In this document: positions 25,749-34,605 of the stretch, one piece after another
Layout of the letters: each line of letters begins with the position of its first letter
How positions within the stretch are numbered: the stretch's first letter is position 1
Assembly (NCBI RefSeq): GCF_002846365.1
Contig: NZ_PJMW01000001.1
Span: forward strand, 372,001 to 436,000
Direction: 5' to 3'
DNA from: Nocardia fluminea
GTDB lineage: Bacteria; Actinomycetota; Actinomycetes; Mycobacteriales; Mycobacteriaceae
DNA: 64,000 nt
Program-made: the position numbers and the translations under genes
Notes under the pieces: generated by a model
What the model was told of the DNA's origin: nothing
The model's input: only the letters and a program-made list of their open reading frames with translations
Database searches by the model: none

Positions 25749-26834
25749 TCAGGTCAGCCGCACGGACGCAGAAGCTTCGCCGTCGAGCAGCCGGCGGATC
25801 TCATCGTCCGGGTACGGGGTGCTGCGGCTCGTCTGCTGGAACGCACGCGTGAACGCGGACATCGCCGCGGCGACCGGCGCGTGCCGGGTGAGGACCGCGG
25901 CGACCCCTTCTGAGATGCCCTCCGGCGTCCTGCCCTCGGCGATGGCACGCACCATCTCCGCGCGTATCTCCCGATCGTCCCGCCGCAGCCCGTACAGCGC
26001 GGTGAGCAGCCAATTCACCAGGTAGGTGACCGTGAACCCGCGGTCATAGCTCTGGTTCTGGTCGAAGAAGCCGGCTTCCTGTGGCGAGAGGTCGAACTCG
26101 GAGGAGAGCGCGAGGCCGTAGTCGGCGAAGTAGAGGCGCCGACCGTCGGTCAGGATGTTCTGGAAGTGCGCATCGAGGTGCAGGAGCCCACGGCTGTTCA
26201 TGAACGCGGTGCCGGCGGCCAATTCCCGTTCCACCGTGGCGCAGGCCCGGTCGGTGGCCTCGTCGCCCGCCTCGATCTGGGCGTTCAGCCACTCGTGCAG
26301 AGTGTGCGGAATGTACTCCAGGAACAGTGCGATACTCGCCGACGAGTCGCGGATGGCCTCGATCCGGTGGCGTATCCGAGGTTGCCCGTCCCAGTAGGCG
26401 ACGGCGCGATCGACATCCGCGAGTTCGGCCGGCAACGGCGACGCGTCCGGCAGCACCCGCCAGTGATACATCAGCGGGAAACCCGCGTCGTCGGCAGCGA
26501 GCACCCAATCAGTGGTCATGGTGTGCACGGCGAGCTCACGCCAAGCCCCGAACCCCGCCCCACCGATCAGACCGACACCGTAGTGGTAGAACAGCGGCAC
26601 ATCGAACAGATTCGCCGTGGACCCAACGTGCTCCGGCTGCCGTTCCAGATCCGCGAGGGGCAGGCGCTTCACGAAAACCGGAGTTCCATCGATCTCCAGC
26701 AACACTGCCTTCCCGCCGATACCGGAACCGACCGGCACCGCCGCATCCACGAGTTCACCCAACGCACGATCGCTGTGCAGTGCAAGGGCTTTGGAGACGG
26801 CATCGTGGACGTCCAGGCGCTGCGAGCGCGACAT
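25749..26834 (-). CDS. Protein-kinase-fold phosphotransferase, unclassified
   Basis: About 361 residues (ATG at 26834; the frame opens at 26894). Kinase-like elements: a glycine-rich GSGIGGKAVLLE, VFVKRL with the probable ATP-binding Lys, the catalytic loop GLLHLDAHFQNIL (HxDxxxxN) near residue 220, and the metal motif YFADYGLAL (DYG for DFG). The set is complete enough for an active fold, closer to aminoglycoside/small-molecule kinases than to PknB-type. Substrate unknown. Its neighbours include an ADP-ribosylglycohydrolase on the other strand. The 285 bp upstream show no clear promoter. Confidence 0.7.
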   Translation of the reverse strand: MSRSQRLDVHDAVSKALALHSDRALGELVDAAVPVGSGIGGKAVLLEIDGTPVFVKRLPLADLERQPEHVGSTANLFDVPLFYHYGVGLIGGAGFGAWRELAVHTMTTDWVLAADDAGFPLMYHWRVLPDASPLPAELADVDRAVAYWDGQPRIRHRIEAIRDSSASIALFLEYIPHTLHEWLNAQIEAGDEATDRACATVERELAAGTAFMNSRGLLHLDAHFQNILTDGRRLYFADYGLALSSEFDLSPQEAGFFDQNQSYDRGFTVTYLVNWLLTALYGLRRDDREIRAEMVRAIAEGRTPEGISEGVAAVLTRHAPVAAAMSAFTRAFQQTSRSTPYPDDEIRRLLDGEASASVRLT

Positions 26835-27120
26835 GCCGATGTTCCCCGAAGCATCACGGGACAACGCTTGTCTACCACGCATCACCACGCACACCCCTCC
26901 CCCATCACACTCGCGATTCCATCCCGACCAGCCGTCAGCCTATCCCGATCTTCACCCGCCCCAACAGCCGCAGATGCCACCCTGCGCGCCGTCGGAAACA
27001 GCCCGCACGGCACGTCGAATATCCACGGCCCGAAATCATCTCAACCTTTGACTACACCCGAATATCGAGGAGCGTGCATCATGGGCGGCGAGCGAGGCCT
27101 CGAATAGATACGGTATCGCT

Positions 27121-27504
27121 GTGGTAGCGATGCTGAGCAAGGGCGACAGCTGCGAATTGCTCGCCGTCGCCGTTAGTTGGCTTACAGACGATCCCCAACC
27201 GGGCATCGTTCTCGTCGAATTGCTGGATGCATACGGCCGTCCTCATCAGCTGGTCGGCAAGAGCGTCTACTTCGGTGGTGAGCTTCTTCCAACGTCGCCC
27301 TATCCGTGCCCGACAAGCATTCGGTGCACAATCGAGGACATCAACGACGACCTCGCAACGGTCAGCACGACGGACTTGCTCACCGACGGCCCCGCCCACC
27401 TACCTTTCGTCTTCGAAGTGCTTCTGGACCTTCTCGTTCCGCCAAACCCTCAGCCGCCGAACGCGTCAACATCCCTCGCGGCGACTGTCAGACTGGCTGA
27501 ATGA
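27121..27504 (+). CDS. Small acidic protein coupled to ADP-ribosylglycohydrolase
   Basis: 127 residues from GTG, family not recognised. Beta-rich by eye (VAVSWLTDDPQPGIVLVELLDAYG) with a hydrophobic FVFEVLLDLLV helix. Its stop overlaps the next start as ATGA, which supports it as a real gene making a partner of the hydrolase. No transmembrane segment or signal peptide. Confidence 0.6.
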   Translation: MVAMLSKGDSCELLAVAVSWLTDDPQPGIVLVELLDAYGRPHQLVGKSVYFGGELLPTSPYPCPTSIRCTIEDINDDLATVSTTDLLTDGPAHLPFVFEVLLDLLVPPNPQPPNASTSLAATVRLAE

Positions 27505-28394
27505 ACCCTGATGGACAGGCACGGGCGCTGTCCTCGTTGCGTGGTTTGGCGGTAGGTGACGCGTTCGGGGCATGTTTCGACGACGCGATCAACCATGGCG
27601 CGTTGCAGACGCGAAACCTGTTGCCCGGGCCGTGGTTGTGGACCGACGATACGCAGATGGCGTGTTCGATTTTCGCTGTGCTCAGTGCCCACGGTCGAAT
27701 CGATCAGGAGGTGCTGGCCCGTTCTTTCGCTGAGCGTTACGACATCTATCGCCGATACGGGCCAGGGACCAGCCGGATCCTGCGGCTCATGCGCCAAAAG
27801 GGCTATCACTGGCGTGAACTCGCACAACAGGCACGTGAGGGGCGGGGTTCCTGGGGCAATGGTGCCTCTATGCGGGTGGCACCGCTGGGCGCGTGGTTCG
27901 CTGACGACCTGGACCGGGTCGTCGATGAGGCGGCAGCTTCGGCGGTGGTCACTCATACCCACCCCGATGCTGTAGCCGGTGCGGTCGCGGTGGCTGTCGC
28001 TGCTGCCTTGTTCTCGACGCAACCGCAGCTACGCCGTAGTCAGTTTCTCGACACGGTCGCCGCCTGGACGCCGCCCGGCCCGGTCCGAGACAAGATCACC
28101 ACCGCCCAGGATGTGCGCGATGCTGTCACTGCGGCTGCGGAATTGGGCGTCGGACACGACACCTCCGCGCTCGATACTGTCCCGTTCTGTCTCTGGGTAG
28201 CGGCTCACCACGGCCATGATTTCGCCGAATCGTGCTGGACAGCCGCCTCGGCAGGTGGCGACAGTGACACCACGTGCGCGATCATCGGCGGAATCATCGG
28301 TGCCGGCCCCCTCGTCGAGGCAGTCCCGCCCGAATGGGTCGCCCGTTGCGAGTTCCTACCTGCATGGGCAACCGCGGCGATACCGCTCGCCTGA
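27501..28394 (+). CDS. ADP-ribosylglycohydrolase (DraG/ARH family)
   Basis: 297 residues. Magnesium-site motifs are at both ends: LWTDDTQM (about residues 46-53) and GGDSDTTCAIIGGIIGA (about 252-268), with SWGNGASMRVAPLG between. These are the hallmark of enzymes removing ADP-ribose from protein side chains or related adducts. Coupled to the small upstream gene. The reversed target is unknown; no ADP-ribosyltransferase was seen in the window. Confidence 0.92.
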   Translation: MNPDGQARALSSLRGLAVGDAFGACFDDAINHGALQTRNLLPGPWLWTDDTQMACSIFAVLSAHGRIDQEVLARSFAERYDIYRRYGPGTSRILRLMRQKGYHWRELAQQAREGRGSWGNGASMRVAPLGAWFADDLDRVVDEAAASAVVTHTHPDAVAGAVAVAVAAALFSTQPQLRRSQFLDTVAAWTPPGPVRDKITTAQDVRDAVTAAAELGVGHDTSALDTVPFCLWVAAHHGHDFAESCWTAASAGGDSDTTCAIIGGIIGAGPLVEAVPPEWVARCEFLPAWATAAIPLA

Positions 28395-28571
28395 GCACAC
28401 GATGTAGTGCCGCGAACCAGCAGTTCGGTCAGACCGGGGCACGCCCGCTGCCGCGCATTAGCGAAACGTCGCTGACGCAGCAGGCGGAATCTGTGTACGA
28501 GATCTCCTGCCCACAAAGCGATTTGGCAGTCGCGCTGGAGTGCGCACTCACCCTTCGAGGACGTTCGACTA

Positions 28572-28602
28572 TTGAACTTTACAGGTGGCTAGCCTACTGT
28601 AA
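28572..28602 (+). promoter_or_regulatory. Promoter embedded in a 24-bp palindrome
   Basis: -35 TTGAAC (28572-28577), 17-bp spacer, -10 TACTGT (28595-28600). The ATG of the TetR gene follows 8 nt later, so the transcript is probably leaderless. A palindrome with arms TTACAG/CTGTAA and inner GGCTAGCC (28579-28602, 10 of 12 pairs) covers the spacer and -10, ideal for autorepression. Confidence 0.72.
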
Positions 28603-28608
28603 GGATCC

Positions 28609-29196
28609 ATGACAGGCGCATCGACGAGCTCGGGACGACGAACACTGGCGGGCCGTTCCGGCGAAACCGTGGATCGCCTGTTGGAAGCAGGACTGGAGGT
28701 GTTGCGTGAACACGGATACGAACAGCTCTCGATGCGTGAGGTGTGCCGTCGCGCCGGGCTGACGCACGCGACCGCGTACGGATACTTCTCAGCCAAACAG
28801 CATCTGGTCAGCGAGATCTATTGGCGACGCGTACAGCAGTGGTGCGAGACGCCGGTGGTTTCCGGTACCCAGCAGGAACGGCTGGCGGCGGTATTCGCCG
28901 AGCTGGCCGAATTGGCCGCGGCCGAACCGGAACTGAGTGTGGCCGCGTCGGCGGCGGTACTGAGCCGGGACCCGGACGTCGCTCGGGTGCGCACCCTCAT
29001 CGGTACGGCGATGAACGGGCGTGTGCGACTCGCAGCCGGGCCCGGTTGTTCCGAGGATGTGCTCGACGCGCTCGGCATCGCTGTCAGCGGCGCAATGGTG
29101 CAGGCAGGCATGGGTTACTCCACCTATCAGGATATGGCGTTGCGGCTGACTCGTGTCGCGCGACTGCTGTTGCCCACCGATTCCCCCGAACGCTGA
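28609..29196 (+). CDS. TetR-family regulator
   Basis: 195 residues. HTH: AGLEVLREHGYEQLSMREVC and RAGLTHATAYGYFSAKQHL. Immediately preceded by the palindromic promoter described at 28572. It points toward a small ORF and an SDR gene, which it may also control. Confidence 0.92.
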   Translation: MTGASTSSGRRTLAGRSGETVDRLLEAGLEVLREHGYEQLSMREVCRRAGLTHATAYGYFSAKQHLVSEIYWRRVQQWCETPVVSGTQQERLAAVFAELAELAAAEPELSVAASAAVLSRDPDVARVRTLIGTAMNGRVRLAAGPGCSEDVLDALGIAVSGAMVQAGMGYSTYQDMALRLTRVARLLLPTDSPER

Positions 29197-29269
29197 AGAC
29201 CCCCGCACGACCTAGCGAAGGGTTCCTCATCGGACACACGTTTCGACAGATGAACGAGGAAGGCTGGCA

Positions 29270-29440
29270 ATGAGTTTCGATCGCGGCGAGATGAATTTCA
29301 AAGATCACACCAACACCCACGAGTTGACCGCGCTGTCCAAGGCTGCCGGTCGTCCACAACCGGGACACCGTGCGGGCCGGCACAGACGAGCGGCCCGTTG
29401 TGGCTGGTCCCGACCGTCGAGTTGTGAGGGCAACAGATGA
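29270..29440 (+). CDS. Short ORF (56 aa) coupled to the SDR gene
   Basis: A strong RBS (GAGGAAGG) lies 6 nt before the ATG. The ORF encodes a hydrophilic, Arg-rich 56-residue peptide beginning MSFDRGEMNFKDHTNTHELT and ends by ATGA overlap with the SDR start. The first 25 residues look protein-like while the rest is Arg/Pro-rich, so it may be a frameshifted remnant that still works as a translational leader. No known family. Confidence 0.45.
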   Translation: MSFDRGEMNFKDHTNTHELTALSKAAGRPQPGHRAGRHRRAARCGWSRPSSCEGNR

Positions 29441-30426
29441 GCTCCGTGGAACATCCGCAGTGGATGGCACAAGATCTGTCCGGCCGGGTGGCTGTGGTGA
29501 CCGGCTCCAACACCGGCATAGGGCTGGAGGTCGCCCGGGCACTGGCCACTCGGCGTGCCACGGTAGTGCTGGCGTGCCGGAACCGGGACCGCGCCGAAGC
29601 GGCACGCGAGAACATCCTCGCGTCGGCGCCGAGCTCGAACGTCGTTGTCGCGCAACTCGATACCAGCAGTCTGGCGGCTGTCGCGGAGTGCGCGCAGATG
29701 CTGCGGCAGCGATGGCCGGTGATCGACCTACTGATCAACAACGCCGGAGTAATGGCCCGTGAGCACGCCTACACCGTCGACGGGTTCGAAACAGACTTCG
29801 GCACGAATTTTCTCGGTCACTTCGCTCTGACCGGCGGCCTGATAGATGCCCTGATCGCCGCGCCGGCCGGGCGGATCGTCACCGTCAGCAGCATCACCCA
29901 TCGTCGCCGCGACGCCGGACTGGACTTCGACGATCTCGCTTACGACCGTGGCTTCGACCCGAAGGTGGCATACGCGCGGTCGAAGATGGCATCGATGACC
30001 TTCATGGTCGAGTTACAGCGGCGATTGAGTGCGGCCGGCGCACCCACACTGTCGCTGGCCGCACACCCCGGCGGAGTCCGCACCGGCATTCTGCAACAGC
30101 AGAATCGGCTGGTCCAACTGGTCTACCACCCCCGCCTGACGGGAGTGACCGGCTGGTTCACCCAAAGTCCCGCCGAGGGCGCACAGCCGATTCTGCGCGC
30201 GGCGCTCGACACCGAAGCACGGGGAGCCGATTTCTTCGGCCCCGGCGGCCGCTGGGAACTGATCGGAAAGCCCGTCCCGGTGGCGATTTCGCGCCGCGCC
30301 GAGGACCCCGCGACCGCCACCCGACTCTGGACAGCCGCCGAAGAGCTCACCGGTTTCCGATTTCTCGACCAGTCTCAGAGTCCCGGCACGGAAACGGACT
30401 CTGGATTGGCGGGCCTTGAACCGTGA
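29437..30426 (+). CDS. Short-chain dehydrogenase/reductase
   Basis: 329 residues. Cofactor motif VVTGSNTGIGLEVARALA (about residues 15-32), NNAGVM (about 98-103), catalytic Ser in VTVSSITHRR and Tyr/Lys in YARSKMAS (about 180-187). Resembles the retinol-dehydrogenase-like SDRs common in actinobacteria; substrate unknown. Downstream of a TetR gene. Confidence 0.92.
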   Translation: MSSVEHPQWMAQDLSGRVAVVTGSNTGIGLEVARALATRRATVVLACRNRDRAEAARENILASAPSSNVVVAQLDTSSLAAVAECAQMLRQRWPVIDLLINNAGVMAREHAYTVDGFETDFGTNFLGHFALTGGLIDALIAAPAGRIVTVSSITHRRRDAGLDFDDLAYDRGFDPKVAYARSKMASMTFMVELQRRLSAAGAPTLSLAAHPGGVRTGILQQQNRLVQLVYHPRLTGVTGWFTQSPAEGAQPILRAALDTEARGADFFGPGGRWELIGKPVPVAISRRAEDPATATRLWTAAEELTGFRFLDQSQSPGTETDSGLAGLEP

Positions 30427-30484
30427 AGTTCTACATCAGCACGGGCTATCTAGCTGCGGATACGGCGATGCCGCCAGGCCAGTT

Positions 30485-30796
30485 TCAGCAGGTGCCGTTC
30501 TGCACCGGAAAGTGGATGACGACCGCGCCGCCGGTGGCGTAGTTGGCGACATCGGCAGCCGCCTGCTTGCCCTGCGGAGACGCCCTCGCCGCGGTCATTG
30601 CCGCGATGTCAGCGAACTCGGCCTCGAAAACCGCGAAGTACGGCGTCTGCCCCTGGGTCGCTGCCACCTCGAAGCTGTAGCGCCACGCGAGCAGGCCTGG
30701 CATGAGCCTGACCAGCGGGAGGTGATTGTTCACGTAGTAGTCGCGGAAGTGGTCGGGATCGGCGGGCTCGGGATACAGGACCATCAGCTTGTGCAT
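30485..30796 (-). CDS. EthD-family protein
   Basis: 103 residues from ATG with RBS CGGAGGTT; upstream codons to 30847 are excluded. The DHFRDYYVNNHLPLVRLMPGL stretch, split around residue 15, is the EthD dimeric alpha-beta barrel signature. Small proteins of this fold help ether degradation or act as mono-oxygenase/cyclase-like enzymes. Convergent with the SDR gene. Confidence 0.87.
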   Translation of the reverse strand: MHKLMVLYPEPADPDHFRDYYVNNHLPLVRLMPGLLAWRYSFEVAATQGQTPYFAVFEAEFADIAAMTAARASPQGKQAAADVANYATGGAVVIHFPVQNGTC

Positions 30797-31043
30797 AACA
30801 ACCTCCGTTGAGCGGCGCGCGACCACGACACCTCGAAGTACGCGCAACGCGAGGTGGACAGTAGATCAGGCTTCACGCCAAGATCAACCGCATTTGTGCC
30901 TGCCCAGTCGATGACAGCCGCAGCGGCAGCCGACGAACACATTCAATCGCCGATGAGCGGAGTTTCTCTTGTGCGATCCCGCGGTCTCAACCCATCTGGA
31001 AAACCTGACAAGAGCTGACACAGGGCGGTGACATCCTGTTCCC

Positions 31044-31484
31044 ATGGCGACATGGCAGCAGTTCGCGACCGAGGCACCTGAATTGGCCGCGCAGGTGAGA
31101 TCCCGGTTCGAGGCCCAGAAATCACATGTGCTGGCCACCCTGCGCCGGGACGGCGCCCCGCGAGTAAGTGGATCAGAGGTCGAGTTCATCGGGCCAGACC
31201 TGATGTTCGGGTCCATGCCAGCCGCCAGGAAAGCAGCCGACCTGCGGCGCGACGGTCGGTGCGCTATCCACGCGCACCCTGGCGATGGTGACGCCAAGGT
31301 CATGGGTGTCGCAGTCGAGATCACCGGACCGGCCAAGGCCACCTTCGGATCACCACCGGGTGTCCACGACTTCCGGCTCGACCTCACCGATGCAGTCCTC
31401 ACTTCCGTCGACACAGTCGCAGAGGTGCTCGTCATCCAGCACTGGCGTCCCGGTAGCGGTGTGACGGTCACCCGGAGACGATGA
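31044..31484 (+). CDS. Pyridoxamine 5'-phosphate oxidase-fold protein
   Basis: 146 residues. Split-barrel flavin fold: SHVLATLRRDGAPRVSGSEVEF (spanning about residues 28-49) and DLRRDGRCAIHAHP. Members bind FMN or F420; no substrate hint here. Divergent from EthD. Confidence 0.82.
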   Translation: MATWQQFATEAPELAAQVRSRFEAQKSHVLATLRRDGAPRVSGSEVEFIGPDLMFGSMPAARKAADLRRDGRCAIHAHPGDGDAKVMGVAVEITGPAKATFGSPPGVHDFRLDLTDAVLTSVDTVAEVLVIQHWRPGSGVTVTRRR

Positions 31485-31682
31485 TCAGTCCGCTGTGACT
31501 CGAGCGATTTCGCTCGAGTACGAACGGATTCCAGCTCTCCAGCAGGCCAGCTGAGGTTCGTGGTACGACGATTCTTCGGTCATGCCGCTGCACGCGTCGG
31601 CGACGCGGTCTGGCGGTTGACGTCCGCCGAACGGCTACCTCGACGCTTCTCAGATCTCGAACGGGCAGACACAATGCAGGAC

Positions 31683-33008
31683 ATGGCGAACGGTGATGAC
31701 AAGGACGCGACCGCACCCTCCCCCGCCGTTCAGCACTGGACGGTGGGTTTGACGTGCGTGGCGATCGTCGCGACCGGCTACCTGATCGCCGGGCTGTTGC
31801 ACGAGCCGGAGCCGGAGTTGACGACCGTACCGATCACCACCACCACTTCGGAGCCACCGGAACCAGCCGAGTATTCGTATGTCACTCCGCCGGTCACATT
31901 TCCGGCGCAGATCCCCGGTTGCGATGTCGTGGAGCCGCCACGGCCAGCGCAATCGTTTTCGATGGTTACCTTCAAAACACCCGAATACGACAACCCGTCC
32001 TATCCGTGGTTCTCCGGGCCCAAGGCCGTCGCGATGTCACAGGCGCTGCGTGCGGCGCTGCCCGCTGGTGTCGAGATCGCCTTCGCACCGGTGGATCGGT
32101 CACTGATATTCCAGCCGATCCTCGACGACCCCACGCAGGACAAGGGGTTCGGCGGTTGGACCGACGCACGTGCCACGCTGCTGCGCGGCGACCGATCGGG
32201 CTCGCTGTCGGTGAACGTTCGCGAGTCCACCATGCCGATCCCGTCGTGCGTCGCCGGTGATCTCGACGAGAGACGCCGCCTTCCCGACGGCACGATCGTC
32301 GATACCCACGACACCTGGTCGGAGACGAATGGTGTTCGCACCCTTACGCGCTCGGCCATCGCTTACCTGCCCGACGGATCCGTCGCCTAAGCCTACGCCA
32401 CCGACGACGCCGCTGACGGAAGCGGCTATACCGGAACCGTCCCGCTGACCATCGAAGAGCTCGTCGCGCTCGTCACCGTCCCCGGACTTCGCGTCCTCGC
32501 GCCGGTTCCGCCCGGAACGCCGAACCCACCCGAGTCCTGCGATATCTGGGCGGAGTCCTCCCCCACGATCGATCAGGCCCAGGCCCGTCGATGGGACGCG
32601 GTCCTGGCGCAGGTTCCACTCGACGGCTTGTCCCTCGACCCGCCGCTGGGGGCGCTGCTACCAGCGAGCACCGGCGGGGCGTGCCAGGTGGTTCGGGTGA
32701 CCACACCTGGCCGTCGATCACGGTTGAGCGTGGCGATCAGCACCGGACAGCCTCTCCCGAAGGAGCTTTCGCCGGATGACGGCGCGACGTCACGTCGGCA
32801 GCCGGACGGAACGGTGGTCGAGACGCGCGAATCGCGAAGCACAGTGATGGAGCCGTCCCCTTCCACGCAAACGACCCGCACTGTGACCGTCACCCGCCCG
32901 TCCGGGACCCAGATCCAGGTCACCTCCGGCGATGGTCCCGCCGAACCGTTGCCGTTCGAGCTACTCGAGGCGATCGCCTCGAATCCGGGACTGGAGGTGT
33001 CGCGATGA
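31683..33008 (+). pseudogene. Membrane-anchored two-repeat protein with an in-frame TAA
   Basis: One frame runs from ATG at 31683 to TGA at 33006-33008 except for TAA at 32388-32390. An N-terminal span (LTCVAIVATGYLIAGLL) and a Thr/Pro linker precede two homologous domains of about 190 residues. In each, a Cys-containing start (PGCDVVEPP; ESCDIWAESSP) leads to PDGT(I/V)V(D/E)T and a final helix near the C-terminus. Aligning the repeats puts the TAA opposite a Gln, so a CAA to TAA change is likely. The stop overlaps the next ATG (ATGA). Family unknown. Only a short front part would be made today, unless there is readthrough or a sequencing error. Confidence 0.8.
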
Positions 33009-33433
33009 GAACGATTCCCGGGCTGCGCAACCTCGTGCTCGCCGCTGCGGCGGCCGTAGTCGCCACCGCCGGTGCGGTGATGGTCCATGTACAACCCGAG
33101 GACACCACGCGCAAGATCACCGGTACCGCGGACTCCGCTCCCGGCCTCGCCTGGTCGACAAGCGCTGCCGGGTTCGGACGCGCAGGGGCGGAGTTCCGCG
33201 ATCCGCGAGCGGGCACCGATTTCGACACCTACGGAACAGGATTCATCGACGGTGGTGACACACTTGTGACGGTGCTCGCGGAGTCGGACGACGGGTACCT
33301 GCGAGATCCGGTGCTGGTCGGCATCGATGCCGGTACCGGCGCGAAGCGCTGGCAGAGCCCCGCCGCGGACCTGAACGGTTGCGGATCTACCCCCGTCGAT
33401 GGCCAGGTCGTCTGTTTCAGCTCCGACCGGGCA
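33005..33433 (+). pseudogene. 5' part of a secreted/anchored beta-propeller gene split by IS elements
   Basis: 143 codons. The N-terminal membrane segment (LVLAAAAAVVATAGAVMV) is followed by PQQ-propeller-like blades (VLVGIDAGTGAKRWQSP). The frame is cut at CTAG 33434 by IS-A and IS-B. Removing 33438-35787 rejoins ...GCA CTA GTC GGC... and restores a 455-residue protein with the segment at 35784. Coupled to the upstream two-repeat gene by ATGA. Confidence 0.85.
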
Positions 33434-34066
33434 CTAGGTCATGTCTCCCAATAGCTTCAGCCATTCGACCGTGAGGGCCATGACGATCCCGGCCCGGTAA
33501 GTACAGGCCAGCTTGTCGTAACGAGTTGCGACACCACGCCAGTGTTTGGCCTTGTTGAACGCTCGCTCGACCACATTGCGACCCTTGTAGGCATCGGAGT
33601 CGAACCCGGGCGGGCGTCCACCGGCACGACCTCGACGTTTCCGGTTGGCGACCTGATCAGACCGCTGCGGGATCACCGCCACAATCCGCTTGCTCCGCAA
33701 CAGCTTTCGATTCGCCGCCGAGGAATACGCCTTGTCGGCCAGGACCTGATCAGGATTCCGGCGCGGCGGACCACCAACCAATCGCGGGACCGCGATCGCG
33801 TCGAGCACAGCGGGCATCACCGGACAATCTGCAGCCTGGCCCGCGGTGATCAACACCGCCAAACCGCGACCGTTGCCGTCGGTAGCCAAGTGGGCTTTGG
33901 TAGTCAGCCCGCCCCGAGACCGGCCGATCCCGTGATCAGCCGGCTCATAACTCACCGTCCGGGCCGGAAACCGTGCCCTCGCCACGACGGGTGTTGGCGC
34001 CATGTTGATGCACCCGCACGATCGTCGAATCGACCGAGACCACCCAATCGAGATTCCCGGTCGCAT
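33434..34066 (-). CDS. IS-A transposase, C-terminal frame (orfB)
   Basis: 210 codons in the +1 frame relative to orfA. ADHGIGRSRGGLTTKAHL starts the catalytic core, the second Asp is in VLADKAYSS and the Glu in NVVERAFNKAKHWRG. Together with orfA this gives a complete DDE enzyme, so a +1 frameshift (or -2) in the 120-bp overlap is needed. Its stop TAG is formed by the CTAG target flank (33434-33437). Confidence 0.85.
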   Translation of the reverse strand: MRPGISIGWSRSIRRSCGCINMAPTPVVARARFPARTVSYEPADHGIGRSRGGLTTKAHLATDGNGRGLAVLITAGQAADCPVMPAVLDAIAVPRLVGGPPRRNPDQVLADKAYSSAANRKLLRSKRIVAVIPQRSDQVANRKRRGRAGGRPPGFDSDAYKGRNVVERAFNKAKHWRGVATRYDKLACTYRAGIVMALTVEWLKLLGDMT

Positions 34067-34410
34067 CGGCCAACGCAGTCAGCGCGACCAGCACCCGATC
34101 CCAGGTGCCGTCGGCGGCATACCGGCGGTGCCGTTTCCATACCGTCTGCCACGGACCGAATACCTCGGGCAGATCACGCCAGGGCATCCCGGTCCGCAAC
34201 CGGAACAACATTCCCTCGACGACCTGGCGGTTGTTGGAGAAGTTACGGCCCACGCGGCCATCGGATTTCGGTAACAGCAGCTCGAGGAGTTCCCACTGGT
34301 TGTCCGTCAGAACCTGATGCCGATCACCGACAGTCGCCGCCACGGCGAACATGATGCCCGACCCGACGATCTATCGGGCGAGAACCGGAAACTCAATTGG
34401 GAGACATGAC
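33438..34410 (-). mobile_element. IS-A copy 1, IS5 family (IS427-like), 973 bp
   Basis: The terminal inverted repeats read GGTCATGTCTCCCAAT at the left and its exact complement at the right. The first G belongs to the CTAG flank if a 4-bp duplication is assumed; a 2-bp TA duplication is equally consistent. Flanked by CTAG at 33434-33437 and 34411-34414. Carries two overlapping transposase frames on the minus strand. Inserted in the beta-propeller gene next to IS-B. Confidence 0.88.
33945..34352 (-). CDS. IS-A transposase, N-terminal frame (orfA)
   Basis: 135 residues. LTDNQWELLELLLP, then GMLFRLRTGMPWRDLPEVFGPWQTVWKR split over residues 45-75, is the IS5-family N-terminal domain. The first catalytic Asp is in VVSVDSTIVRVHQHGA. 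The frame ends TTA TGA inside orfB. TTA is a rare codon in high-GC actinobacteria. Confidence 0.85.
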   Translation of the reverse strand: MFAVAATVGDRHQVLTDNQWELLELLLPKSDGRVGRNFSNNRQVVEGMLFRLRTGMPWRDLPEVFGPWQTVWKRHRRYAADGTWDRVLVALTALADATGNLDWVVSVDSTIVRVHQHGANTRRGEGTVSGPDGEL

Positions 34411-34605
34411 CTAGTACTCCAGCCGCACTTCGTGATGTAATCGGTGTCGCCGCTGGTAGTGGGCTTGTTTGGCCCGGTATTGGTGGCGGCGCCGCCAGAT
34501 CGACCATTGCCAGACCCGGTCGAGGGTCGGGTCGGTAGTGATCAGGTGTGCCAGGAGACGTCGAACTTCGCCGAGGGTGAGCGAGATGAGGCCGCTGCCA
34601 ACGCT
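34411..34605 (-). CDS. IS-B transposase C-terminal extension in -1 frame
   Basis: The zero frame reads GCC CCA AAA; a -1 slip on C_CCA_AAA (34611-34605) leads into 64 residues containing LISLTLGEVRRLLAHL and WSIWRRRHQYRAKQAHYQRR, the typical IS701 end. The fused product would be about 442 residues. The frame ends TAC TAG, where CTAG is the target duplication. Confidence 0.7.
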   Translation of the reverse strand, partial: SVGSGLISLTLGEVRRLLAHLITTDPTLDRVWQWSIWRRRHQYRAKQAHYQRRHRLHHEVRLEY

